Notes: generated by a model from the sequence alone, not told the origin. Shown: positions 48,365 through 61,306, counted from the stretch's first letter. The stretch: DNA of 64,000 nucleotides from Elysia crispata (GCA_033675545.1 JAWDGP010003904.1:36827-100826); one strand, 5' to 3'. Numbers and translations are program-made.

Positions 48365-51300
48365 GAAAAATTTTATGCGACGTTTTTCCTTGCGTTTTTG
48401 CTATTTCCGGTGATAAAAAGGGCGGAAAAAGGAAGTGGTTTTGTTTTTTTCCGTAAGGGGAGAGGGAAAATGTGAAATAAATTATTAAAAAAAGAAAATA
48501 TTTTTTCTCCTTTAGGGAGCTTTTTCACCATTTTTGGTCGTTAGTTTGCCGGAAAAGATGATTAGGAAGTGTTTCGGGGGTAACGAGAAGGAGTAGAGAG
48601 CAAAAAAAAAGGAATTTTAAGAAAAAGGTGTTAAGCGCCTTTTTTAGGCATTATGGGTCGGAAAAACGGAGTGTGTTTGGGAAGGTGTATGTGTTCGCGT
48701 AATCACGGCGGGAAAAAGGGAATTAGTAAAAAATGAAACTTGAGCGCGCTTAGCGGCATTTTAGGGCACTTTAAGTCGGAATTTCGAAAAAAAAGGGAAG
48801 TGGTAATTTTTCCGATTACGAGGAGCGGTACGATGCAAAAAAGTCCAAAAAAAAAAAAAAATTTTATGGGACGTTTTCCCTTGCGGTTTTCCTATTTCCG
48901 GTGATAAAAAGGGCGGAAAAAGTAAGTGGTGTTGTTTTTTTCCGTAAGGGGAGAGGGAAAATGTGAAATAAATTATAAAAAAAAGAAAATATTTTTTCTC
49001 CTTTAGGGAGCTTTTTCACCATTTTTGGTCGTTAGTTTGCCGGAAAAGATGATTAAGTGTTTCGGGGGTAACGAGAAGGAGTAGAGAGCAAAAAAAAAGT
49101 TATTTTAAGAAAAAGGTGTTAAGCGCCTTTTTTAGGCATTATGGGTCGGAAAAACGGAGTGTGTTTGGGTAGGTGTATGTGTTGGCGTAATCACGGCGGA
49201 AAAAAGGTAATTTGTAAACAATTAAACTTGAGCGCGCTTAGCGGCATTTTAGGGCACATTAAGTCGGAATTTGGAAAAAAAAGGTAAGTGGTAATTTTTC
49301 CGATTACGAGGAGCGGTAGGGTGCAGAAAAGTAAAAAAAAAAAAAAAATTTTTATGCGACGTTTTTCCTTGCGTTTTTGCTATTTCCGGTGATAAAAAGG
49401 GCGGAAAAAGGAAGTGGTTTTGTTTTTTTCCGTAAGGGGAGAGGGAAAATGTGAAATAAATTATTAAAAAAAGAAAATATTTTTTCTCCTTTAGGGAGCT
49501 TTTTCACCATTTTTGGTCGTTAGTTTGCCGGAAAAGATGATTAGGAAGTGTTTCGGGGGTAACGAGAAGGAGTAGAGAGCAAAAAAAAGGAATTTTAAGA
49601 AAAAGGTGTTAAGCGCCTTTTTTAGGCATTATGGGTCGGAAAAACGGAGTGTGTGTGGATAGGTGTATGTGTTCGCGTAATCACGGGGGGAAAAAAGGTA
49701 ATTTGAAAAAAATGAAACTTGCGCACCCTTAGCGTCAGTTTTGGGCACTTTAAGTCGGAATTTGGAAAAAAAAAGGAAAGTGGTAATCTTTCCGATTACG
49801 AGGAGCGGTACGATGCAAAAAAGTAAAAAAAAAACAAGAAAAAAAATTTTTTTATGGAACGTTTTCCCTTGCGGTTTTACTATTTCCGGTGATACAAAGG
49901 GCGGAAAAAGTAAGTGGTTTTGTTTTTTTCCGTAAGGGGAGAGGGAAAATGTGAAATAAATTATTAAAAAAAGAAAATATTTTTTCTCCTTTAGGGAGCT
50001 TTTTCACCATTTTTGGTCGTTAGTTTGCCGGAAAAGATGATTAGGAAGTGTTTCGGGGGTAACGAGAAGGAGTAGAGAGCAAAAAAAAAGTTATTTTAAG
50101 AAAAAGGTGTTAAGCGCCTTTTTTAGGCATTATGGGTCGGAAAAACGGAGTGTGTTTGGGTAGGTGTATGTGTTGGCGTAATCACGGCGGAAAAAAGGTA
50201 ATTAGTAAAAAATGAAACTTGAGCGCGCTTAGCGGCATTTTAGGGCACATTAAGTCGGAATTTGGAAAAAAAAGGTAAGTGGTAATTTTTCCGATTACGA
50301 GGAGCGGTAGGATGCAAAAAAGTCAAAAAAAAAAAAATTTTTTATGGGACGTTTTTCCTTGCGGTTTTGTTATTTCCGGTGATAAAAAGAGCGGAAAAAG
50401 TAAGTGGTTTTGTTTTTTTCCGTAAGGGGAGATGGAAAATGTGAAATAAATTGAAAAAAAAACGAAAATTTTTTTTTCTCCTTTAGGGAGCTTTTTCACC
50501 ATTTTTGGTCGTTAGTTTGCCGGAAAAGATCATTAGGAAGTGTTTCGGGGGTAAGGAGAAGGAGTAGAGAGAAAAAAAAAGTAATTTTAAGAAAAAGGTG
50601 TTAAGCGCGTTTTTTAGGCATTATGCGTAGGAAAAACGGAGTGTGTTTGGGTAGGTGTATGTGTTCGCGTAATCGGGGCAGAAAAAAGGTAATTTGTAAA
50701 AAATGAAACTTGAGCGCGCTTAGCGGCATTTTCGGGCACTTTAAGTCGGAATTTCGAAAAAAAAGGTAAGTTGTACTTTGTCCGATTAAGAGGAGCGGTA
50801 GGGTGCAAAAAAGTCAAAAAAAAAAAAGAAGAAAAAAAAATTTATTATGGGACCTTTTCCCTTGCGGTTTTCCTATTTCCGGTGATAAAAAGGGCGGAAA
50901 AAGTTAGTGGTTTTGTTTTTTTCCGTAAGGGGAGAGGGAAAATGTGAAATAAATTATAAAAGAAAAGAAAATTTTTTTTTTCCTTTAGGGAGCTTTTTCA
51001 CCATTTTTGGTCGTTAGTTTGCCGGAAAAGATGATTAGGAAGTGTTTCGGGGGTAACGAGAAGGAGTAGAGAGCAAAAAAAGTAATTTGAAGAAAAAGGT
51101 GTTAAGCGCGTTTTTTAGGCATTATGGGTAGGAAAAACGGAGTGTGTTTGGGTAGGTGTATGTGTTGGCGTAATCACGGGGGAAAAAAGGTAATTTGTAA
51201 AAAATGAAACTTGAGCGCGCTTAGCGGCATTTTAGGGCACTTTAAGTCGGAATTTGTAAAAAAAAAGGTAAGTGGTAATTTTTCCGATTACGAGGAGCGG

Positions 51301-54070
51301 TAGGATGCAAAAAAATAAAAAAAAAAAAAAAAAAAGAAATAATTTTTATGGGATTTTTTAAATTGCGGTTTTCCTATTTCCGGGGATAAAAAGGGCGGAA
51401 AAAGTAAGTGGTTTTGTTTTTTCCGTAAGGGGAGTGGGAAAATGTAAAATAAATTATAAAATGAAAGAAAATTTTTTTTTCTCCTTTAAGGAGCTTTTTC
51501 ACTATTTTTTTGGTCGTTAGTTTGCCGGAAAAGATGATTAGGAAGTGTTTCGGGGGTAACGAGAAGGAGTAGAGAGCAAAAAAAAAGTAATTTCAAGAAA
51601 AAGGTGTTAAGCGCCTTTTTTAGGCATTATGGGTCGGAAAAACGGAGTGTGTTTGGGTAGGTGTATGTGTTGGCGTAATCACGGCGGAAAAAAGGTAATT
51701 TGTAAAAAATGAAACTTGAGCGCGCTTAGCGGCATTTTAGGGCACTTTAAGTCGGAATTTCGAAAAAAAAGGTAAGTGGTAATTTTTCCGATTACGAGGA
51801 ACGGTAGGGTGCAAAAAAGTGAAAACAAAAAAAAAAATTATGGAACCTTTTTCCTTGCGTTTTTGCTATTTCCGGTGATAAAAAGGGCGGAAAAAGAAAG
51901 TGTTTTTCTTTTTTTCCGTAAGGGGAGAGGTAAATGTGAAATAAATTATTAAAAAAAGAAAATATTTTTTCTCCTTTAGGGAGCTTTTTCACCATTTTTG
52001 GTCGTTAGTTTGCCGGAAAAGAAGATTAGGAAGTGTTTCGGGGGTAACGAGAAGGAGTAGAGAGCAAAAAAAGGAATTTTAAGAAAAAGATGTTAATCGC
52101 CTTTTTTAGGCATTATGGGTCGGAAAAACGGAGTGTATGTGGGTAGGTGTATGTGTTCGCGTAATCACGGGGGGAAAAAAGGTAATTTGAAAAAAATGAA
52201 ACTTGAGCGCGCTTAGCGGCATTTTAGGGCACTTTAAGTCGGAATTTGGAAAAAAAAAGGAAAGTGGTAATTTTCCCGATTACGAGGAGCGGTACGATCC
52301 AAAAAAGTAAAAAAAAAACAAGAAAAAAAAATTTTTATGGAACGTCTTCCCTTGCGGTTTTCCTATTTCCGGTGATAAAAAGGGCGGAAAAAGTAAGTGG
52401 TTTTGTTTTTTTCCGTAACGGGAGAGGGAAAATGTGAAATAAATTATTAAAAAAAGAAAATATTTTTTCTCCTTTAGGGAGGTTTTTCACCATTTTTGGT
52501 CGTTAGTTTGCCGGAAAAGATGATTAGGAAGTGTTTCTTGGGTAAGGAGAAGGAGTAGAGAGCAAAAAAAGTAATTTTAAGAAGAAGGTGTTAAGCGCGT
52601 TTTTTAGGCATTATGGGTAGGAAAAACGGAGTGTGTTTGGGTAGGTGTATGTGTTCGCGTAATCACGGCGGAAAAAAGGTAATTTGTAAAAAATGAAACT
52701 TGAGCGCGCTTAGCGGCATTTTAGGGCACTTTAAGTCGGAATTTCGAAAAAAAGGTAAGTGGTAATTTTTCCGATTACGAGGAGCGGTAGGGTGCAATAA
52801 AGTCAAAAAAAAAAAGAAAAATTTTGCATGGAACATTTTCCCTTGCGGTTTTTCCTATTTCCGGTGATAAAAAGGGCAGAAAAAGTAAGTGGTTTTGTTT
52901 TTTTCCGTAAGGGGAGAGGGAAAATGTGAAATAAATTATAAAAAAAAAAAAATTTGTTTTATCATTTCGGGAGCTTTTTCACTATTTTTGGTCGTTAGTT
53001 TGCCGGAAAAGATGATTAGGAAGTGTTTCGGGGGTAAGGAGAAGGAGTAGAGAGCAAAAAAAAAGGAATTTTAAGAAAAAGGTGTTAAGCGCGTTTTTTA
53101 GGCATTATGGGTAGGAAAAACGGAGTGTGTTTGGGTAGGTGTATGTGTTCGCGTAATCACGGCGGAAAAAAGGTAATTTGTAAAAAATGAAACTTGAGCG
53201 CGCTTAGCGGCATTTTAGGGCACTTTAAGTCGGAATTTCGAAAAAAAGTAAAGTGGTATTTTTTCGATTACAAGGACCGGTAGGGTTTAAAAATTTCAAA
53301 AAAAAAAAAAAAAAAAAAATTTTATGGGACGTTTTCCCTTGCGGTTTTCCTATTTCCGGTGATAAAAAGGGCGGAAAAAGTAAGTGGTTTTGTTTTTTTC
53401 CGTAAGGGGAGAGGGAAAATGTGAAATAAATTATAAAAAAAAGAAATTTTTTTTTCTCTCCTTTATGAAGCTTTTTCACCATTTTTGGTCGTTAGTTTGC
53501 CGGAAAAGATGATTAGGAAGTGTTTCGGGGGTAACGAGAAGGAGTAGAGAGCAAAAAAAAAGTTATTTTAAGAAAAAGGTGTTAAGCGCCTTTTTTAGGC
53601 ATTATGGGTCGGAAAAACGGAGTGTGTTTGGGTAGGTGTATGTGTTGGCGTAATCACGGCGGAAAAAAGGTAATTAGTAAAAAATGAAACTTGAGCGCGC
53701 TTAGCGGCATTTTAGGGCACTTTAATTCGGAATTTGGTAAAAAAAGGTAAGTGGTAATTTTTCCGATTACGAGGAGCGGTAGGGTGCAGAAAAGTAAAAA
53801 AAAAAAAAAAATGAAAATTTTTTATGGTACGTTTTTCCTTGCGGATCTCCTATTTCCGATGATAAAAAGGGCGGAAAAAGGAAGTGGTTTTGTTTGTTTC
53901 CGTAAAAGGAGAGGGATAATTTGAAATAAATTATAAAAAAAAAAGAATATTTTTTTTCTCCTTTAGGGACCTTTTTTACTATTTTTGGTCGTTATTTTGC
54001 TGGAAAATATGATAAGGAAGTTTTTCGGGGGTAAGGAGAAGGAGTAGAGAGCAAAAGAAAAGTGATTTTA
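45251..54070 (+). repeat. Satellite array rich in B/A chimeric monomers
   Basis: Anchors are at 45660, 46160, 46654, 47144, 47646, 48141, 48647, 49135, 49625, 50126, 50617, 51118, 51623, 52109, 52607, 53101 and 53598. Chimeras with a B-type start (GCGCC, GGGTCGG) and an A-type body (TTTGGG, GAGCGCGCTTAGCGGC) are at 46160, 46654, 48141, 48647, 49135, 50126, 51623 and 53598; 52109 switches further downstream. Pure B units are at 47144, 47646 and 49625. The blocks starting at 46654 and 48141 share GGCATTTTGGGTCGG and an AACAGGTAAGTGG variant, 1487 bp (three units) apart. Confidence 0.9.
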
Positions 54071-57000
54071 AGAAAAAGGTGTTAAGCGCCTTTTTTAGGC
54101 ATTATGGGTCGGAAAAACGGAGTGTGTGTGGGTAGGTGTATGTGTTCGCGTAATCACGGGGGGAAAAAAGGTAATTTGAAAAAAATGAAACTTGCGCACC
54201 CTTAGCGTCAGTTTTGGGCACTTTAAGTCGGAATTTGGAAAAAAAAAGGAAAGTGGTAATTTTTCCGATTACGAGGAGCGGTACGATGCAAAAAAGTAAA
54301 GAAAAACAAGAAAAAAAAATTTTTATGGGACGTTTTCCCTTGCGGTTTTCCTATTTCCGGTGATAAAAAGGGCGGAAAAAGTAAGTGGTTTTGTTTTTTT
54401 CCGTAAGGGGAGAGGGAAAATGTGAAATAAATTATAAAAAAAGAAAATTGTTTTTCTCCTTTAGGGAGCTTTTTCACTATTTTTGGTCGTTAGTTTGCCG
54501 GAAAAGATGATTAGGAAGTGTTTCGGGGGTAAGGAGAAGGAGTAGAGAGCAAAAAAAAGTAATTTTAAGAAAAAGATGTTAAGCGCGTTTTTTAGGCATT
54601 ATGGGTCGGAAAGACGGAGTGTGCTTGGGTAGGTGTATCTGTTCGCGTAATCACGGCGGAAAAAAGGTAATTTGAAAAAAATGAAACTTGAGCGCGCTTA
54701 GCGGCAGTTTTGGGCTTTTTAAGTCGGGATTTCGAAAAAAAAGGTTACTGGTTTTTTCCGATTACGAGGAGCAGTAGGATGCAAAAAAGTAAAAAAAAAA
54801 AAAAAAAAGCAAAGATAAATTTTTTATGGGACGTTTTCCCTTGCGGTTTTCCTATTTCCGGTGATAAAAAGGGCGGAAAAAGTAAGTGGTTTTGTTTTTT
54901 TCCGGAACGGGAGAGGGAAAATGTGAAATAATTTATAAAAAAAAGAAAATTTTATTTTTATTCTTTAGGGAGCTTTTTTGACCATTTTTGGTCGTTAGTT
55001 TGCCGGAAAAGATGGTTAAGAAGTGTTTTGGGGTTAAAGAGAAGGAGTAGAGAGGAAAAAAAAAAGTAATTTTTTGATAAGGTGTTAAGCGCGTTTTTTA
55101 GGCATTATGGGTAGGAAAAACGGAGTGTGTTTGGGAAGGTGTATGTGTTGGCATAATCACGGGGGAAAAAAGGTAATTTGTAAAAAATGAAACTTGAGCG
55201 CGCTTAGCGGCATTTTAGGGCACTTTAAGTCGGAATTTCGAAAAAAAGGTAAGTGGTAATTTTTCCGATTACGAGGAGCGGTAGGGTGCAAAAAAGTCAA
55301 AAAAAAAAGAAGAAAAAAAAATTTTTATGGGACGTTTTAAATTGCGGTTTTCCTATTTCCGTTGATAAAAAGGGCGGAAAAAGTAAGTGGTTTTGTTTTT
55401 TTCCGTAATTGGAGAGGGAAAATGTGAAATAAATTTAAAAAAAAAGAAAATATTTTTTCTCCTTTAGGGAGCTTTTTCACCATTTTTGGTCGTTAGTTTG
55501 CCGGAAAAGATGATTAGGAAGTGTTTCGGGGGTAACGAGAAGGAGTAGAGAGCAAAAAAAAAAGTAATTTTAAGAAAAAGGTGTTAAGCGCCTTTTTTAG
55601 GCATTATGGGTCGGAAAAACGGAGTGTGTGTGGGTAGGTGTATGTGTTCGCGTAATCAAGGGAGAAAAAAGGTAATTTGAAAAAAATGAAACTTGCGCAC
55701 CCTTAGCGTCAGTTTTGGGCACTTTAAGTCGGAATTTGGAAAAAAAAGGTAACTGGTAATTTTTCCGATTACGAGGAGCGGTAGGATGCAAAAAAGTAAA
55801 AAAAAACAAGAAGAAAAAAAAAATTTTTATGGGACGTTTTCCCTTGCGGTTTTCCTATTTCCGGTGATAAAAAGGGCGGAAAAAGTAAGTAGTTTTGTTT
55901 TTTTCCGTAAGGGGAGAGGATAAATGTGAAATAATTTATAAAAAAAAGAAAATTTATTTTTGTCCTTTAGGGAGCTTTTTTGACTTTTTTTGGGCGTTAG
56001 TTTGCCGGAAGAGATGGTTAAGAAGTGTTTCGGGGATAAGGAGAAGGAGTAGAGAGCAAAAAAAAAGTAATTTTAAGAAAAAGGTGTTAAGCGCGTTTTT
56101 TAGGCATTATGGGTAGGAAAAACGGAGTGTTTGGGTAGGTGTATGTGTTGGCGTAATCACGGCGAAAAAAAGGTAATTTGTAAAAAATTAAACTTGAGCG
56201 CGCTTAGCGGCATTTTAGGGCACTTTAAGTCGGAATTTGGAAAAAAAAGGTAAGTGGTAATTTTTCCGATTAGGAGGAGCGGTAGGGTGCAGAAAAGTAA
56301 AAAAGAAAAAAAAATTTTTATGAGACGTTTTCCCTTGCGGTTTTCCTATTTCCGGTGACAAAAAGGGCGGAAAAAGTAAGTGGTTTTGTTTTTTTCCCTA
56401 ACGGGAAAGGGAAAATGTGAAATAAATTTAAAAAAAAAACGAAAATTTTTTTTTCTCCTTTAGTGAGCTTTTTCACTATTTTTTGTCGTTAGTTTGCCGG
56501 AAAAGATGATTAGGAAGTGTTTCGGGGGTAAGGAGAAGGAGTAGAGAGAAAAAAAAAGGAAATTTAAGAAAAAGGTGTTAAGCGCGTTTTTTAGGCATTA
56601 TGGGTAGGAAAAACGGAGTGTGTTTGGGAAGGTGTATGTGTTCGCGTAAACACGGCGGCAAAAAGGTAATTTGTAAAAAATAAAACTTGAGCGCGCTTAG
56701 CGGCAATTTAGGGCACTTTAAGTCGGAATTTCGAAAAAGAAGGTAAGTGGTAAGTTTTTCCAATTACGAGGAGCGGTAGGGTGCAAAAAAGTGAAAAGAA
56801 AAAAAATTTTTATGGGACGTTTTCCCTTGCGGTTTTCCTATTTCCGGTGATAAAAAGGGCGGAAAAAGTAAGTGGTTTTGTTTTTTTCCGTAAGGGGAGA
56901 GGGAAAATGTGAAATAAATTAAAAAAAAAACGAAAATTTTTTTTCTCCTTTAGTGAGCTTTTTCACTATTTTTGGTAGTTAGTTTGCCGGAAAAGATGAT

Positions 57001-60000
57001 TAGGAAGTGTTTCGGGGGTAAGGAGAAGGAGTAGAGAGCCAAAAAAAAGGAATTTTAAGAAAAAGGTGTTAAGCGCGTTTTTTAGGCATTATGGATAGGA
57101 AAAACGGAGTGTGTTTGGGAAGGTGTATGTGTTCGGGTAATCACGGGGGAAAAAAGGTAATTTGAAAAAAATGAAACTTGCGCACCCTTAGCGGCAGTTT
57201 TGGGCACTTTAAGTCGGAATTTGGAAAAAAAAGGTAAGTGATAATCTTTCCGATTACGAGGAGCGGTAGGATCCAAAAAAGTAAAAAAAAAAAAGAAGAA
57301 AAAAAAATTTTTTGTGGGACGTTTTCCCTTGCAGTTTTCCTATTTCCGGTGATAGAGAGGGCGGAAAAAGTAAGTGGTTTTGTTTTTTTCCGGAACGGGA
57401 GAGGGAAAATGTGAAATAATTTATAAAAAAAAGAAAATTTATTTTTGTCCTTTAGGGAGCTTTTTTGACCATTTTTGGTCGTTAGTTTGCCGGAAAAGAT
57501 GGTTAAGAAGTGTTTCGGGGTTAAGGAGAAGGAGTAGAGAGGAAAGAAAAAGGAATTTTAAGAAAAAGGTGTTAAGCGCGTTTTTTAGGCATTATGGGTA
57601 GGAAAAACGGAGTGTGTTTGATAAGGTGTATGTGTTCGGGTAATTACGGGGGAAAACAGGTAATTTGTAAAAAATGAAACTTGAGCGCGCTTAGCGGCAT
57701 TTTAGGGCACTTTAAGTCGGAATTTCGAAAAAAAGGTAAGTGGTAATTTGTCCGATTACGAGGAGCGGTAGGATGCAAAAAAGTAAAAAAAAAAAGAAGA
57801 AAAAAAAATAAAATTTTTATAAGACTTTTTCCCTTGCGGTTTTCCTATTTCCGCTAAAAAAAAAGGGCGGAAAAAGTAAGTGGTTTTGTTTTTTTCCGTA
57901 AGGGGATAGGGAAAATGTGAAATAATTTATAAAAAAAAGAAAACTTACTTTTGTCCTTTAGGGAGCGTTTTTGACCATTTTTGGTCATTAGTTTGCCGGA
58001 AGAGATGGTTAAGAAGTGTTTCGGGGGTAAGGAGAAGGAGTAGCGAGCAAAAAAAAAGTAATTTTAAGAAAAAGGTGTTAAGCGCGTTTTTTAGGCATGA
58101 TGGGTAGGAAAAGCGGAGTGTGTTTGGGTAGGTGTATGTGTTGGCGTAATCACGGCGGAAAAAAGGTAATTTGTAAAAAATTAGACTTGAGGGCGCTTAG
58201 CGGCATTTTAGGGCACATTAAGTCGGAATTTGGAAAAAAAAAGGTAAGTGGTAATTTTTCCGTTTACGAGGAGCGGTAGGGTGGAAAAAAGTAAAAAAAA
58301 AAGACAAGAAAAAAAAATTTTTATGGAACGCTTTCCCTTGCGGTTTTCCTATTTCCGGTGATAAAAAGGGCGGAAAAAGTAAGTGGTTTTGTTTTTTTCC
58401 GTAACGGGAGAGGGAAAATGTGAAATAATTTATAAAAAAAAGAAAATTTATTTTTGTCCTTTAGGGAGTTTTTTTTAACCATTTTTGCTCGTTAGTTTAC
58501 CGGAAGAGATGGTTAAGAAGTGTTTCGGGGGTAAGGAGAAGGTGTAGAGAGCAAAAAAAGTAATTTTAAGAAAAAGGTGTTAAGCGCGTTTTTTAGGCAT
58601 TATGGGTAGGAAAAACGGAGTGTGTTTGGGTAGGTGTATGTTTTGGCGTAATCACGGCGGAAAAAAGGTAATTTGTAAAAAACTAAACTTGAGCGCGCTT
58701 AGCTGCATTTAAGGGCACATTACGTGGAATTTAGAAAAAAAAGGTAAGTGGTAATTTTTCCGATTACGAGGAGCGGTAGGGTGCAGAAAAGTAAAAAAAA
58801 AAAAAAATTTTATGAGACGTTTTTCCTTGCGTTTTTGCTATTTCCGGTGAAAAAAAGGGCGGAAAAAGTAAGTGGTTTTGTTTTTTTCCGTAATTGGAGA
58901 GGGAAAATGTGAAATAAATTATAAAAAAAAAGAAAATTTTTTTTCTCTCCTTTAGGAAGCTTTTTCACTATTTTTGGTCGTTAGTTTGCCGGAAAAGATG
59001 ATTAGGAAGTGTTTCGGGGGTAACGAGAAGGAGTAGAGAGCAAAAAAAAAGTAATTTTAAGAAAAAGGTGTTAAGCGCCTTTTTTAGGCATTATGGGTAG
59101 GAAAAACGGAGTGTGTTTGGGTAGGTGTATGTGTTGGCGTAATCACGGCGGAAAAAAGGTAATTAGTAAAAAATGAAACTTGAGCGCGCTTAGCGGCATT
59201 ATAGGGCACTTTAAGTCGGAATTTCGAAAAATAAGGGAAGTGGTAATTTTTCCGATTACGAGGACCGGTAGGGTGCAAAAAAGTCAAAAGAAAAAAATTT
59301 TTTATGGGACGTTTTCCTTTGCGGTTTTTGCTATTTCTGGTGATAAAAAGGGCGGAAAAAGTAAATGGTTTTTTTTTTTTCCGTAAGGGGAGAGGTAAAT
59401 GTGAAATAAATTATAAAAAAGAAGAAAATTTTTTTTCTCTCCTTTAGGAAGCTTTTTCACTATTTTTGGTCGTTAGTTTGCCGGAAAAGATGATTAGGAA
59501 GTGTTTCGGGGGTAAGGAGAAGGAGTAGAGAGCAAAAAAAAGGAATTTTAAGAAAAAGGTGTTAAGCGCGTTATTTAGGCATTTTGGGTAGGAAAAACGG
59601 AGTGTGTGTGGGTAGGTGTATGTGTTCGCGTAATCACGGGGGGAAAAAAGGTAATTTGAAAAAAATGAAACTTGCGCACCCTTAGCGTCAGTTTTGGGCA
59701 CTTTAAGTCGGAATTTGGAAAAAAAAGGAAAGTGGTAATTTTTCCGATTACGAGGAGCGGTACGATGCAAAAAAGTAAAAAAAAAAACAAGAAAAAAAAA
59801 TTTTTGATCGAACGTTTTCCCTTGCGGTTTTCCTATTTCCGGTGATAAAAAGAGCGGAAAAAGTAAGTGGTTTTGTTTTTTTCCGTAAGGGGAGAGGGAA
59901 AATGTGAAATAAATTAAAAAAAAAATGAAAATATTTTTTCTCCTTTAGGGAGCTTTTTCACCATTTTTTGTCGTTAGTTTGCCGGAAAAGATGATTAGAA

Positions 60001-60411
60001 AGTGTTTAGGGGGTAACGAGAAGGAGTAGAGAGCAAAAAAAAAGGAATTTTACGAAAAAGGTGTTAAGCGCCTTTTTTAGGCATTATGGGTCGGAAAAAC
60101 GGAGTGTTTGGTAAGGTGTATGTGTTGGCGTAATCACGGCGGAAAACAGGTAATTTGTAAAAAATGAAACTTGAGCGCGCTTAGCGGCATTTTAGGGCAC
60201 TTTAAGTCGGAATTTCGAAAAAAAGGTACGTGGTAATTTTTCCGATTACGAGGAGCGGTAGGGTGCAAAAAATTCAAAAAAAAAAGAAGAAAAAAGTTTT
60301 TTTGATCGAACGTTTTAAATTGCGGTTTTCCTATTTCCTTTCATAAAAAGGGCGGAAAAAGTAAGTGGTTTTGTTTTTTTTCCGTCAGGGGAGAGGGAAA
60401 ATGTGAAATAA
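54071..60411 (+). repeat. Satellite array, right terminal part
   Basis: Anchors are at 54098, 54595, 55101, 55600, 56103, 56594, 57085, 57588, 58094, 58596, 59087, 59578 and 60080. Type B is at 54098, 55600 and 59578; the others are A, with hybrids at 57085 and 60080. The last monomer is colinear with the consensus up to GTGAAATAAAT at about 60411. The array ends in the same orientation in which it started. No gene is seen. Confidence 0.95.
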
Positions 60412-60494
60412 ATGTGAGGCGTTCTGGGCGAATCAGGCGGAAGTCGCACGACCTAGTTTGGCGATACAGGGCTTTGAAGATAGGAATCCACTTC
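60412..60494. other. 83-bp insertion in the last satellite monomer
   Basis: After GTGAAATAAAT the sequence leaves the satellite for about 83 bases that are more GC-rich, then resumes with AAACGAAAATTTTTTTT, which matches the monomer's second A/T tract. Satellite similarity finally ends near 60515. I do not recognise the inserted bases. Confidence 0.5.
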
Positions 60495-60514
60495 AGAAAC
60501 GAAAATTTTTTTTT

Positions 60515-61306
60515 GTTTTCAAATGAAAGATTATCCATTTCTACAACATTTCCAACCAGAAAGTATGCTGAATACAGCTTAATTTACGAGTAATTAAGAG
60601 TTTTGTGAGGCTATCTCTTCCAAAAGTTGTTAAATTTTCTCAGTGTAAAGCAGATTTTGAAGTTTTTCGGACATCTATAATCTAGACCTACATAGACTAA
60701 ACCCTTTCATATTTGGTATCGTTGGAAGGATTTTTAAAGAAGTATTCGGTTTCGCCCTCAACTTAGCGCCCTGGTTTAAATGCAATCAATGAAAGAACAG
60801 TAAATAGTGTAAACAAACCTAAGAAAAATATTCGATATGTTGCCAAATTAAATATTTTAAGGTCAAAATTTGCTTGACCCATGGACCAGTAGTTTATACT
60901 AAAATGAAATTTAAAAACAGGAAAAAAAAACATAAAAACAATATTTGTATTAAATTAAAAACACAACAATATGACAATAAGTGTAATAAATTGATTAAAA
61001 CCTGATTATAGATAAAAACATCATTATTCACAACCTGAACTTTTTTTTTAACTACCATGGGGTATCATTTATCTGGCTACCGGAAGTGTTGTTACCAAGG
61101 CCTGTCGAGGCTTTTTCTGTCGATCCTGATTCATCCTTTCTTCTGTCAATCTAGGTCCACTAGCGCAACGTTCAATCATTACGCACGTTCTATTTTTCTT
61201 CAGATAATAAATCCTTTTATTTGTTTGACTTCGTTGCAATATTTTCAAGGACAATTTTGTCAGCAAAACCCTTTGTTTACCTGCTTCTGTCAACTCAAGA
61301 GCTTTT
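60515..61306. other. AT-rich single-copy flank without a clear gene
   Basis: This is the first non-satellite sequence. It is AT-rich, with several A runs around 60920-61020. Two overlapping open frames occupy about 61057-61317 on opposite strands (83 and 82 residues). I cannot assign either one. No tRNA, rRNA or transposon end is visible. Confidence 0.5.

Noticed and set aside
6299..60411. CRISPR-like regular repeats
   Set aside because: The whole 498-bp unit is repeated, with no short repeats separated by unique spacers, and the DNA is eukaryotic.
6299..60411. Possible CENP-B box around TTCCGTAACGGGA and TTCCGGAACGGGA
   Set aside because: The resemblance lacks the correct spacing: bases are missing between TTC and CGGGA compared with the 17-bp CENP-B box consensus.
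6299..60411. GGTAAGTGG as splice donors in every monomer
   Set aside because: It is a fixed satellite word with no matching exon or acceptor. Chance similarity to the donor consensus.
375..60538. Dozens of 60-129 codon frames on the minus strand (and some on the plus) across the array, with similar Lys/Phe-rich peptides
   Set aside because: They recur because the satellite recurs. Frames join and break as A-tract lengths change, start positions differ between units, and the peptides are low complexity. Nothing suggests selection for a protein.
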